This document shows positions 25,824-33,634 of a stretch of DNA of 64,000 bases, one piece after another. The DNA is from CADEDH01 sp965216205 (lineage in GTDB: Bacteria > Actinomycetota > Acidimicrobiia > Acidimicrobiales > SZUA-35). The translations under genes and the position numbers were made by a program. Within the stretch, counting starts at the first letter, position 1, and the number at the start of each line of letters is the position of its first letter. The stretch covers positions 3,534,001 to 3,598,000 of the forward strand of contig OZ244139.1 in the NCBI GenBank assembly GCA_965216205.1. Direction: 5' to 3'. The notes beneath the pieces were generated by a model. That model searched no databases. It was given only the letters and a program-made list of their open reading frames with translations, and was not told the DNA's origin.

Positions 25824-27058
25824 CGGCCGACACGCTCGACGTCGCCAGGATCCGGGCCGATTTCCCGATACTGGCCAAGCCCCAGGACGGCAAGCGGTTG
25901 GTCTTCCTCGACTCGGCGGCATCCTCCCAGCATCCCCGCCAGGTGCTCGACGCCATGACCGAGCTCTACGAGACGAGCTACGCCAACGTGCACCGGGGCG
26001 TCTACCAGGTGGCCGAACGGGCCACCGATGCCTACGAGCGAGCGCGGGCGAGAGTGGCCTCCTTCATCGGTGCGGGCACCGACGAGGTGATCTTCACCAA
26101 GAACGCCACGGAGGCCATCAACCTGGTGGCGGGGAGCTGGGGGCGAGCGAACCTCGGCCCCTCCGACGCGGTCGTGCTCACCACGATGGAGCACCACGCG
26201 AACATCGTGCCGTGGCAGATGCTGGCCGCGGAGATCGGGTTCGAGATCCGATGGGTCGGCCTCACGGCCGACGGCCACCTCGATCTCACCGACCTCGACC
26301 GCCTGCTCGACGGGGCCAAGCTGTTCGCCTTCACCGCGATGTCGAACGTGCTCGGCACCCTCAACCCCGTCGATCAGCTCGCGGCGGCCGCCGCCGAGCG
26401 CGGCGCGGTGTCGGTGGTGGACGCGTGCCAGTGGGTTCCCCACCTCCCCACCGACGTGCGGGCGATGGGGGCTGACTTCGTCGCCTTCAGCGGGCACAAG
26501 ATGCTCGGTCCCTCGGGCATCGGCGTGCTGTGGGGCAGGCCGGAGCTGCTCGACGCGATGCCGCCGTTCCTCGGCGGCGGCGGCATGATCCTGAACGTCA
26601 CCACCGACGGCTTCATCCCCGACGCCGTCCCGGCGAAGTTCGAGGCGGGAACGCCGCCGATCGCCGAAGCGGTCGGCCTCGCCGCTGCGATCGACTACCT
26701 CGCCGACCTCGGCATGGACGCGATCCGCCGCCACGAGGTGGAGCTGACCGCCTACGCGCTGCGAACCCTGGTGGAGGAGGTCGGCGACTCGCTGACGATC
26801 CACGGCCCGGCCGAACCAGCGGCCAGGGGCGGGGTGCTGTCGCTCGAGCTGGCCGACGTCCACGCCCACGACGTGAGCCAGGTGCTCGACGAGCACGCCG
26901 TGTGCATCCGGCCGGGCCACCACTGCGCCAAGCCGCTGATGAGGACGCTGGGCGTCCCGGCGACCGCCCGTGCCAGCTTCTACGTCTACAACGACACCGA
27001 CGACGTCGATGCGCTGGCGTCGGCGCTCGTGGCGGCCCGCGACTTCTTCGCGATCTGA
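25820..27058 (+). CDS. sufS: Cysteine desulfurase SufS
   Basis: A 412-residue PLP enzyme that removes sulfur from cysteine and gives it to SufU. The PLP lysine is Lys227 in FSGHKMLGPSG, the active-site cysteine is Cys369 in GHHCAKPLM, and TTMEHHANIVPW is the substrate/PLP region. The class matches SufS (group II), not IscS. The ATG at 25820 overlaps the sufC1 stop (ATGA). It precedes sufU by 22 bp, so the three genes form one operon providing sulfur to the scaffold. Confidence 0.93.
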   Translation: MTADTLDVARIRADFPILAKPQDGKRLVFLDSAASSQHPRQVLDAMTELYETSYANVHRGVYQVAERATDAYERARARVASFIGAGTDEVIFTKNATEAINLVAGSWGRANLGPSDAVVLTTMEHHANIVPWQMLAAEIGFEIRWVGLTADGHLDLTDLDRLLDGAKLFAFTAMSNVLGTLNPVDQLAAAAAERGAVSVVDACQWVPHLPTDVRAMGADFVAFSGHKMLGPSGIGVLWGRPELLDAMPPFLGGGGMILNVTTDGFIPDAVPAKFEAGTPPIAEAVGLAAAIDYLADLGMDAIRRHEVELTAYALRTLVEEVGDSLTIHGPAEPAARGGVLSLELADVHAHDVSQVLDEHAVCIRPGHHCAKPLMRTLGVPATARASFYVYNDTDDVDALASALVAARDFFAI

Positions 27059-27080
27059 GCGACCGAAAGGCAAGCACTCC

Positions 27081-27614
27081 GTGTCAGGACTCGAAGACCT
27101 CTACCGAGAGATCATCCTCGACCATTACCGCAGTCCCCGGAACAAGGGCGAGCTCGAGAGCCCACCCGCCCACCGGGCCGAGGGCTTCAACCCGCTCTGT
27201 GGCGACGAGGTCGTCGTCTACGTCCAACTCGACGACGACGGCCGCATCGAGGACATCAAGATCGGCGGCCAGGGTTGCTCGATCTCCCAGTCGTCGGCGT
27301 CGATGATGTCGGCGGCGGTGAAGGGGAAGACGATCGACGAGGCCCGGGCTCTCACCGGCACCTTCAAAGCCATGATGTCGATCCATGAGACCGACATCGG
27401 CGGTGACGGCAGCGAGGCCGACGAGCTCGGGGTCGACATGCCCGCCGGCGACGCTGGCAGCGACCTGAAGCTCGGCGATCTCGAGGCGCTCCGTGGCGTG
27501 GTGAAGTTCCCGGTGCGGATCAAGTGCGCGACGTTGAGCTGGAACACGTTGAACCAGGCGTTCGACGAGATCGCCGCCGGCGTCGACCAGCCCGAGGATT
27601 CCGAGATCAGCTGA
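27081..27614 (+). CDS. sufU: SufU, zinc-dependent sulfurtransfer protein
   Basis: A 177-residue SufU/IscU-like protein that takes persulfide from SufS. Conserved Cys40 and Asp42 (FNPLCGDEV), Cys66 (GGQGCSISQ) and Cys149 (RIKCATLSW) are the zinc/sulfur ligands, and the segment between Cys66 and Cys149 is longer than in IscU, as in SufU. GTG at 27081 gives the standard MSGLEDLYREIILDHY start. This is the SufU type typical of Gram-positive bacteria and actinobacteria. Confidence 0.92.
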   Translation: MSGLEDLYREIILDHYRSPRNKGELESPPAHRAEGFNPLCGDEVVVYVQLDDDGRIEDIKIGGQGCSISQSSASMMSAAVKGKTIDEARALTGTFKAMMSIHETDIGGDGSEADELGVDMPAGDAGSDLKLGDLEALRGVVKFPVRIKCATLSWNTLNQAFDEIAAGVDQPEDSEIS

Positions 27615-27637
27615 TCGAGCTGGTTCACTGGACCACC

Positions 27638-28348
27638 ATGGCTTCACCGCTCCCGCTTCCCCGGCCTCCGTCCCCCATCGACCGAGCGTTCCTGACCGAC
27701 GACCCCGACGCCGGCCACCTGATACTGGTGCGGCACGGGCAGCAGGAATGGCCCGACCCGGAGACGTCCACCAGCGGTGACTGGGTCGATCCCCCGCTCT
27801 CGGCGCTCGGCCGTCAGCAGGCCGACGCGGTGGGGAAGTTCCTGGCCGAGGAGCACCCGTCCGCCGTGTACAGCTCGCAGTTGCTGCGGGCCAACCACAC
27901 CGGCGAGGCGATCGCCGAGCATCACGGGCTCGAGGTGAGCGTGGTGCCGTCGCTCGAGGAGTTCCGGATGTTCCAGCACCTGCCGCCGGACAAGCGGGCC
28001 CTCGACCTTCTCGACGAGCTGGTGCTGGAAGGGGCCCGGGAGCGGTTCGTCCAGTCGCTGAGCTGGGATGCCTACCCCGACAGCGAATCGTCGCTCGACT
28101 TCCGCCGCCGGGTCGGCTACTCGGTCGAGGGGATCATGGCGTCGCACCCCGGTGAGACGGTCATCGTGGCGTGCCACGGTGGCGTCATCAACGTGGTGAT
28201 CGCCCTCATCCTCGGCCTCGACATCGACTTCATCTTCCGCCCGGCCCACGCGTCGGTCCACCGGGTCCGCTTCGGCAACGGTCGGCGGGTGATCGAGTCG
28301 CTGAACGACCATCACTTCCTCCGGACCGCCGATCTGCTCACCTACTGA
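27638..28348 (+). CDS. Histidine phosphatase family protein
   Basis: A 236-residue protein of the phosphoglycerate-mutase-like superfamily. The catalytic His33 is in ILVRHGQQEW, the second His in VIVACHGGVINVVIA, and SAVYSSQLLRANHTGEAIA fits the Arg/His phosphate pocket. The acid may be Glu in SLEEFRMF. It is a phosphatase of unknown substrate, probably phosphorylated sugar or cofactor. It follows sufU by 23 bp but the link to Fe-S assembly is not obvious. Confidence 0.86.
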   Translation: MASPLPLPRPPSPIDRAFLTDDPDAGHLILVRHGQQEWPDPETSTSGDWVDPPLSALGRQQADAVGKFLAEEHPSAVYSSQLLRANHTGEAIAEHHGLEVSVVPSLEEFRMFQHLPPDKRALDLLDELVLEGARERFVQSLSWDAYPDSESSLDFRRRVGYSVEGIMASHPGETVIVACHGGVINVVIALILGLDIDFIFRPAHASVHRVRFGNGRRVIESLNDHHFLRTADLLTY

Positions 28349-28368
28349 CGGTCACTCGACCTGCAGGT

Positions 28369-28398
28369 GTGACCGATGGCGGTGTGACGGATGGCGGT
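28369..28398 (+). repeat. Two-copy 15-bp tandem repeat
   Basis: The 15-bp unit GTGACCGATGGCGGT at 28369-28383 is followed at once by GTGACGGATGGCGGT at 28384-28398, one mismatch apart. It lies in the 98-bp gap before the small gene at 28447. No function is evident; it could be part of a promoter or a slippage scar. Confidence 0.6.
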
Positions 28399-28446
28399 AT
28401 CAGGGGCCGGTCGTCGGCGTCTCCATTGGGGCGAAAGGGGACGACC

Positions 28447-28752
28447 ATGACCATGACCAGCGAACTGAAGCCAGTCTCGAACCGCTTCGAGACCATCCTG
28501 GCCGATCTGTACCAGCGGGTGGACGGCGCGGTGCTCGTCTCCCAGGACCGCTGCGTCGATCACCTCCTCGATCTCTACAACGCCGCACCGGGTGACGTGG
28601 TCCGTCTCGTCGTGTCGGAGATCATCGACGACATGCGCCATCTCTCGGCCATCCGGGCGGTCGAGCTCCACGACCGGCTCGACGAGGTGATGGCGGCCGT
28701 CGCGGTGGAAGCGGCCTTCTTCGGGCCGACCGATCAGCCCGCTTCGGCCTGA
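28447..28752 (+). CDS. Small helical protein of unknown function
   Basis: A 101-residue predicted helical protein (NRFETILADLYQRVDGAVL, then EIIDDMRHLSAIRAVELHDRL). It has a single Cys, no signal peptide and no family I recognise. An A/G-rich ribosome-binding site (GAAAGGGGA) lies just before the ATG at 28447; a second ATG two codons later is also possible. Its 3' end overlaps the convergent sufC2 gene by 19 bp. Location and context do not suggest a role. Confidence 0.6.
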   Translation: MTMTSELKPVSNRFETILADLYQRVDGAVLVSQDRCVDHLLDLYNAAPGDVVRLVVSEIIDDMRHLSAIRAVELHDRLDEVMAAVAVEAAFFGPTDQPASA

Positions 28753-29531
28753 CCAGTTTCGGCGTATCGCCCGTAGCCGGCCTCCTCGAGCTCATCGGCG
28801 AGCTCGGGACCACCGGACGCTGCGATGCGCCCCTTGGCCAGGACGTGCACCCGATCGGGCCGTAGCTCGGTCAGCAACCGGCTGTAGTGGGTGATCACCA
28901 GCACCCCGAGGTCGTCCTCCTCGGTGGCCGCCTCGACCCGGCGAGCCACCGCTCGGAGCGCGTCGACGTCCAGTCCTGAATCGAGCTCGTCGAGCACGGC
29001 GAACCTCGGCTCGAGGACCGCGAGTTGAACGGTCTCGTTCCGCTTCTTCTCGCCGCCGCTGAGGTCGACGTTCAGCGGCCGGTCGAGCAGCTTCGGGTCG
29101 AACGCGATCCGATCGGCCTCCTCCCGCACCCGGGCCTCGAGCACAGCTCGGTCGTCGGTCCCGGTCGCGCCCGATGCAGCGAGTGCGTCGACGAGGGAGA
29201 CGCCGGGCACCTCGGTGGGGTACTGCATCGCCAGGAAGAGGCCGGCCCGGGCCCGCTGCCAGGTGGGCAGAGCCAGGAGATCGGCACCGTCGAGGGTCAC
29301 CGACCCGCCGAGGACCTCGTAGCCGTCCTTGCCCATCAGCACGTGCGACAGGGTGGACTTGCCGGCCCCGTTCGGCCCCATGACCGCGTGGACTTCGCCC
29401 GAAGCGATCTCGAGATCGATCCCCTTCAGGATCTCGACCCCACCGACCGAGGCTCGCAGGCCCTCGATCCGCAGCACGCTCGGCCCGTTCGATCCGCTGG
29501 TTCCGTTCGATCCGTCGCTACCGCTCATCAA
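28734..29531 (-). CDS. sufC: SufC-type ATPase, second copy
   Basis: A 265-residue SufC-like ATPase. Walker A is GPNGAGKST at 52-60, the signature is DLSGGEKKRNE, and Walker B is FAVLDELDSGLDVDAL. It differs from the first copy in the Walker B region (DEL versus DET) and has a Ser/Gly/Asn-rich N-terminal tail (about 17 residues) before the strand VLRIEGLRASV. It closes the unit with the Cys-rich protein, sufD and the Rieske protein, overlapping the last by 14 bp. Being next to sufD, this copy probably belongs to the SufBCD complex; the first copy sits with sufS and sufU. Confidence 0.88.
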   Translation of the reverse strand: MMSGSDGSNGTSGSNGPSVLRIEGLRASVGGVEILKGIDLEIASGEVHAVMGPNGAGKSTLSHVLMGKDGYEVLGGSVTLDGADLLALPTWQRARAGLFLAMQYPTEVPGVSLVDALAASGATGTDDRAVLEARVREEADRIAFDPKLLDRPLNVDLSGGEKKRNETVQLAVLEPRFAVLDELDSGLDVDALRAVARRVEAATEEDDLGVLVITHYSRLLTELRPDRVHVLAKGRIAASGGPELADELEEAGYGRYAETGQAEAG

Positions 29532-29847
29532 CGATCACCCTGACCTCTCCGTCGACCACCGACGCCTCGTAGGTCGGTACTGGCTTGATCGCCGGCAGGC
29601 ACGTCGGTTGACCGTCCTCCAGCGAGAACGTCGAGCCGTGCTTCCAGCACTCGAGCGTCTTCTCGGCGGCGTCCACCTCGCCCTCGGCCAGCGAGTAGTC
29701 GGCGTGGGAGCACCGGTCGCCGATGACGTGGACATCGTCGCCGAGACGGACGACGGCCAACCGGTGTCCCTCGACGTCGATCCGCTTGGCCGAGTCCACC
29801 TCCAGCTCGTCGAGCCGGCAGACCGTCAGCACCGCCGGCCCGCTCAC
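29518..29847 (-). CDS. Rieske [2Fe-2S] protein of the SUF locus
   Basis: A 109-residue Rieske-type ferredoxin. The cluster ligands are Cys46 and His48 in DRCSHADYSLAEG and Cys67 and His70 in LECWKHGSTFSL, the usual CxH...CxxH. Such small Rieske proteins sit in many actinobacterial suf operons and may carry electrons for cluster assembly or a linked oxygenase; the role is not proven. Its start overlaps the sufD stop by 4 bp and its end overlaps sufC2 by 14 bp. Confidence 0.9.
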   Translation of the reverse strand: MSGPAVLTVCRLDELEVDSAKRIDVEGHRLAVVRLGDDVHVIGDRCSHADYSLAEGEVDAAEKTLECWKHGSTFSLEDGQPTCLPAIKPVPTYEASVVDGEVRVIVDER

Positions 29848-31121
29848 GCCGACCCCTGGGCATGGGGGATCGGACGATCACGTCCGTCGAGCTTGTCGGC
29901 CACCAGGCGGCGGACGTCGGTCCGGGTCTGCTCCGTGGGCAGCCGGGCGATCACCTCGTCGAAGAAGCCGGCGACGATCAACCGGTCGGCCACGAACGGC
30001 GGCACCCCCCTGGCCTGGAGGTAGAAGTGCTGGTCGAGATCGACCGGGCTGACGGTGGAGGCGTGACTGCAGCGGACGTCGTTGTTCTCGATCTCGAGGT
30101 TCGGGACCGACCACGCCCAGGCGTCGGTGCTGAGCTTGATGTTCCGGTTCGTCTGGAACGCGTTGGCCCCCGCTCCATCGGGGTGGATGTGGATCATGCC
30201 GGTGTACACCGAGCCCGAGGAGTCGTCCTGGGCGCCCTTGAACAGGAGATCGCTCCGCGAGTCTCGGGCGTCGTGGTGCTGGAAGACCCGGAAGTCGTGA
30301 ACCTGGTCGCCGTCGCCGTAGTAGGCGGCGGACAGGCTGCCGGTGGCGCCGCGACCGACGAGCCGTGTGTCGACCCGTAGCCGGGCGTAGTGCGCTCCGA
30401 AGGCGGCGATACCGCTCACCAGCGACGCCTGCGAGGCGGCCGACGACCGGAGGCGGGCCAACTGCCAGTGCTGGTCGTCGAGGACCTGAACCGTCTCGTA
30501 GCGGAGCCGTGCGGCCGCCGTGGCCGAGAGCTCGACGAGGGGGACCGACAGCCCGAAACCCGCGACCGACGTCTGCCGCTCGACGAGCGAGACGTCCGAA
30601 CCGTCACCGGCCTCCACCCGGATGTGGGGAAAGGTCGCCCGGTCGACGCTGGCCTGATGGTTCACCACCACGATCGGCCCGGCCACCGTGAGGCCCGTCG
30701 GCACCCGCACGGTCACCACCCCTGGCGAGAACGCCTGGTGCAGCAGATCGAACACGGTGCACTCGTCGGCGTCATCGCCATCCCGGGCACCCCGGTCGCG
30801 GTCCTGCTCGACCGTGATCGCCAGGCCCTTCTCCGCCCAGCCGCTCTCGAGGTCGATGTCGACGGGCCAACCGTCGACGAGGACGACCGTGGCGACACGG
30901 TCGGCTATGACGTCGAGACGATCGACATCGGCCCCGCCGGACGCCGGCGCCTCGGTCACCGGTGCGAGCTGATCGAGCCGGAGATCACCGACCCGGCTGT
31001 ACCGCCACTCCTCGGTCTCGCCGCTCGGGAGTTCCATCTCGGCGGCGCGGGCGGCCGCCGACTGCCGATTGGCGCCGTCGGTCATCGCCGCCGCTGCCGA
31101 CGGACTGAAACGTTCGTTCAC
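29844..31121 (-). CDS. sufD: Fe-S cluster assembly protein SufD
   Basis: A 425-residue SufB/SufD-family protein, a scaffold partner in SufBCD. The right-handed beta-helix core and the C-terminal segment are typical: GMIHIHPDGAGANAFQTNRN, then DVRCSHASTVSPVDLDQHFYL and FFDEVIARLP. A Trp-Arg segment (GETEEWRYSRVGDL) near residue 35 fits the SufD N-terminal domain. Start at 31121; a downstream ATG would remove 12 residues. It lies 9 bp after the Cys-rich small protein and overlaps the Rieske gene, so all four genes should be one transcript. Confidence 0.92.
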   Translation of the reverse strand: MNERFSPSAAAAMTDGANRQSAAARAAEMELPSGETEEWRYSRVGDLRLDQLAPVTEAPASGGADVDRLDVIADRVATVVLVDGWPVDIDLESGWAEKGLAITVEQDRDRGARDGDDADECTVFDLLHQAFSPGVVTVRVPTGLTVAGPIVVVNHQASVDRATFPHIRVEAGDGSDVSLVERQTSVAGFGLSVPLVELSATAAARLRYETVQVLDDQHWQLARLRSSAASQASLVSGIAAFGAHYARLRVDTRLVGRGATGSLSAAYYGDGDQVHDFRVFQHHDARDSRSDLLFKGAQDDSSGSVYTGMIHIHPDGAGANAFQTNRNIKLSTDAWAWSVPNLEIENNDVRCSHASTVSPVDLDQHFYLQARGVPPFVADRLIVAGFFDEVIARLPTEQTRTDVRRLVADKLDGRDRPIPHAQGSA

Positions 31122-31130
31122 CCATCCAAG

Positions 31131-31490
31131 CTATCGCTTCCCGAAGGGCCACCAGCGCCGCTTCCCGAACCGCTTCCGGTCCCGGTCACGCTCCCGGTCG
31201 ACCTCGGCCCGGACGTCCGGCACGGCGGCGTTGATGATGTCCTCGGCTTCGTCGAGCAGTGCCGCGACCGCTTCGTCCTCCCCGACGCTCTTCGGTGCCT
31301 CGGGGGTCGGGGGCGTCACGAGCGTCCCGTGGCGCCAGTTCACGTCGGCCAGGCGCCGCTCGTAGCTCCCGCACGACTCGGGGCAGTTCCACGGCGCCTC
31401 GGGGGCGAGGTCGAGCGCGCACTTCCGCATCGTGTCGCCACTTGGGTAGGTTCGGCTCTGGTAGTGCTTGCAGTCCTGGCGCATTGCCAT
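31131..31490 (-). CDS. Cys-rich small protein upstream of sufD
   Basis: A 119-residue protein. The N-terminal third has a compact Cys/His set: QDCKHYQSRTY, RKCALDLAPEAPWNCPESCGSYERR, giving C-x-H, then three further Cys within about 30 residues, a plausible metal or cluster site. The rest is acidic, with a very basic, Trp-containing tail (DRDRKRFGKRRWWPFGKR). The start is placed at 31490; the frame can begin at 31523, but that would overlap the start of the divergent phosphorylase gene. It is first in the sufD unit. I know no named family for it. Confidence 0.6.
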   Translation of the reverse strand: MAMRQDCKHYQSRTYPSGDTMRKCALDLAPEAPWNCPESCGSYERRLADVNWRHGTLVTPPTPEAPKSVGEDEAVAALLDEAEDIINAAVPDVRAEVDRERDRDRKRFGKRRWWPFGKR

Positions 31491-31515
31491 CCGCCCATCT
31501 TGCCATCGGAGCGCC

Positions 31516-32235
31516 ATGCCCACGCCTCACCTCAGCGCCGAACCCGGCGACTACGCCCCCACCGTCCTCATGCCGGGGGATCCGCTGCGGGCCCGCTACA
31601 TCGCCGAGACGTTCCTCGACGGGGCGGTGGAGGTCAACGCCGTGCGGGGAATGCTCGGCTTCACGGGCACCTATCACGATGTCCCGGTCTCGGTCCAGGG
31701 GTCGGGCATGGGCGTGCCGTCGATGCAGATCTACGCCACCGAGTTGGCGAAGGACTACGGGGTCGAGCGGATCGTGCGGGTCGGTTCCTGCGGCGCCATC
31801 CAGGACCATGTGGCCCTCCGGGACATCGTGGTCGCGATCGCCGCCGGCACCGACTCGGGGGTCAACCGGGCGCGCCTCGGCGGCCGGGACTTCCCGGCCG
31901 CCGCCGACTGGGGCCTGCTGCGGGCCGTGGTCGACGCCGCCGCGGAACGGGACCATCCCACCCACGTCGGCACGGTGTTCACGTCCGACATGTTCTACGA
32001 GCCCGAGGGCAGCGACACGTTCGCGGTGCTCCAGCGGTACGGGGTGCTGGCGGTGGAGATGGAGGCGGCCGGCCTGTACGGCGTGGCCGCCGAGTACGGG
32101 ATCGCAGCGTTGACGGTGGCGACGGTCAGCGACCAGCTCCTCCGGGGCGAGTCGCTGTCGAGCGAAGACCGTCAGACGACCTTCGACGACATGATGCGCC
32201 TCGTCCTCGACGCCGTCACCGGCGACGATGCCTGA
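31516..32235 (+). CDS. deoD: Purine nucleoside phosphorylase (DeoD type)
   Basis: A 239-residue hexameric-type nucleoside phosphorylase that cleaves purine nucleosides with phosphate in salvage. Motifs: VLMPGDPLRARYIAETFL near residue 15 with phosphate-binding Arg, GMGVPSMQIYATEL, RVGSCGAIQ, VEMEAAGLYGVA with the ribose-binding Glu, and VSDQLL carrying the catalytic Asp. The divergent Cys-rich gene starts 25 bp away on the other strand, so both promoters must overlap. No other nucleoside gene is near. Confidence 0.92.
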   Translation: MPTPHLSAEPGDYAPTVLMPGDPLRARYIAETFLDGAVEVNAVRGMLGFTGTYHDVPVSVQGSGMGVPSMQIYATELAKDYGVERIVRVGSCGAIQDHVALRDIVVAIAAGTDSGVNRARLGGRDFPAAADWGLLRAVVDAAAERDHPTHVGTVFTSDMFYEPEGSDTFAVLQRYGVLAVEMEAAGLYGVAAEYGIAALTVATVSDQLLRGESLSSEDRQTTFDDMMRLVLDAVTGDDA

Positions 32236-32564
32236 AGCGGACATCGCGCCGAAGCCCTTCCGCCGTTGACCCGATCCGCCGAGGAATCGAGGCCGTCGAA
32301 GCTCCGACGCGATGTCCAGACTTGATCCCCGCCCCCGAAATGGTTGCACGACCGAATGATCGACCACCAGCCCCTGACCTTGCCTTCTCCTATACGTTGC
32401 CTACACAGGTGCTTTGTGGCCGCAAGCACTTTCGGGTGAAGCGACTCAGCCCGCTGCGGACAGGCGACGACGGATTGCGGCCGACTACCACCCGTCTACA
32501 CACTTTCTCATCTTTCCCGAACACCGACTTCAAATGATTCGGTCGTGCAACTACCCTGGCAACC
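32236..32564. other. Gene-free low-GC interval with inverted repeats
   Basis: These 329 bases hold no reading frame with coding character. GC is visibly lower than the surroundings. The interval contains a perfect 15-bp inverted repeat at 32343-32357 and 32537-32551, listed separately, and possible promoter boxes TTGCCT and TACACA (about 32380-32407) that could serve the XRE gene. Otherwise nothing is recognised in it. Confidence 0.7.
32343..32551. repeat. 209-bp segment bounded by 15-bp perfect inverted repeats
   Basis: GTTGCACGACCGAAT at 32343-32357 and its exact complement ATTCGGTCGTGCAAC at 32537-32551 enclose a 179-bp AT-richer core. No transposase frame and no clear target-site duplication are seen. 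It could be a MITE-like remnant, or two operator half-sites for the XRE regulator, whose start lies 14 bases after the right repeat. Confidence 0.6.
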
Positions 32565-33380
32565 GTGTCGCCACGACGCCAGCTTGCGGCGCGACGCAAG
32601 GCGCTAGGTCATAGCCAGGAGTCCCTGGCCAACATTCTCGACGTCCGATCCCAGTCCGTTGCCCGGTGGGAGCAAGGAGCGGCGACACCGCTCGCTCGAC
32701 ACCGGCGGCCGTTGGCCGAGGCGCTCGAGATCTCACTGCACGAGCTCGAGCAGTTGATCAACGGCCACACCGCCTCGGCCACGCCTGGTCACGTCGTGCC
32801 GCCATGGCTCGACCACTACCAGTCGTTGGAGCAGGCAGCAGGTCGACTGGAGACCTTCGAACCCATCTCGATGCCCGGGTTGCTCCAGACGAAGGACTAC
32901 GCCTGCGCGGTGATGAACTCCTCACACCGCCCGGTGTCGCCGACCGTGGTCGAAGCACGGGTTCGGGCCAGGATGGACCGTCAAGCGGTACTGGTCCGAC
33001 AGCCCCAACCATTGGAGCTCGTGGCCGTCATCGACGAGTCGGTGCTCCACCGGGTCACCGGCAACCGGGCGATCATGGCCGAACAGCTTCGTCACGTGCT
33101 CGACCTCACCAGGCGCCAGAACATCTGTGTACAGATCGTGCCGGCCACGAGCTCCGGTCTCCACAGCGCGTCGTTCGGATCCTTCCGGCTCTTCACCTCG
33201 CTCGGCGCCAGCTCGCCCTTCATGGCCTGCACGGAAGATCTGACCGGCTTCAACTACCTCGACCGAGTCGAGGCGATCGACGCCCACGCCGAGCTCTTCG
33301 AACACCTGCGAGCGATCGCCCTCGCTCCCGACAAGACCGCCGAGCTACTCGAGAACACAGCGGAGAGATATTGCCCATGA
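32565..33380 (+). CDS. XRE family regulator with DUF5753
   Basis: A 271-residue protein. The N-terminal helix-turn-helix (LAARRKALGHSQESLANILDV, then SQSVARWEQGAATP) is of the XRE type, and the C-terminal DUF5753 region has the pattern PGLLQTKDYACAVM near residue 108 and a closing FEHLRAIALAP helix. Such proteins with a small DUF397 partner (next gene, ATGA overlap) are widespread in Streptomyces and relatives, and resemble the Scr1/Scr2-type toxin-antitoxin-like switches. A GTG start at 32565 places the HTH at the N-terminus. Confidence 0.88.
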   Translation: MSPRRQLAARRKALGHSQESLANILDVRSQSVARWEQGAATPLARHRRPLAEALEISLHELEQLINGHTASATPGHVVPPWLDHYQSLEQAAGRLETFEPISMPGLLQTKDYACAVMNSSHRPVSPTVVEARVRARMDRQAVLVRQPQPLELVAVIDESVLHRVTGNRAIMAEQLRHVLDLTRRQNICVQIVPATSSGLHSASFGSFRLFTSLGASSPFMACTEDLTGFNYLDRVEAIDAHAELFEHLRAIALAPDKTAELLENTAERYCP

Positions 33381-33583
33381 CCAACGAAACGACCCACGCC
33401 GTGTGGCGGAAGTCCACATTCAGTGGCGCGAACGGCGGCGACTGCGTGGAGGTGGCCGAGTCGGGCACCGATGTGCTCGTGCGAAACAGCAAGCGCCCCG
33501 AGCTCGGCGCGCTCCCGTTCACCCGATCGGAGATACGGGCGTTCGTCGCCGGCTGCAAGGCCGGCGAGTTCGACAACCTGTAG
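33377..33583 (+). CDS. DUF397 small protein
   Basis: A 68-residue DUF397 protein: HAVWRKSTFSGANGGDCVEVAE and RNSKRPELGALPFTRSEIRAFVAGCKAGEFDNL are the hallmark motifs. DUF397 proteins are encoded next to an XRE-DUF5753 regulator in actinobacteria; one model treats them as an antagonist of the regulator. It overlaps the XRE stop by ATGA, so they are translationally coupled. Confidence 0.9.
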   Translation: MTNETTHAVWRKSTFSGANGGDCVEVAESGTDVLVRNSKRPELGALPFTRSEIRAFVAGCKAGEFDNL

Positions 33584-33634
33584 AACTCGTCGCCCGGCTG
33601 AACCCCTCGCCTCACCCGAGGTGGGTGGCCGAAG

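Noticed and set aside
32343..32551. Insertion sequence
   Set aside because: No transposase frame and no clear target duplication; listed only as an inverted-repeat segment.
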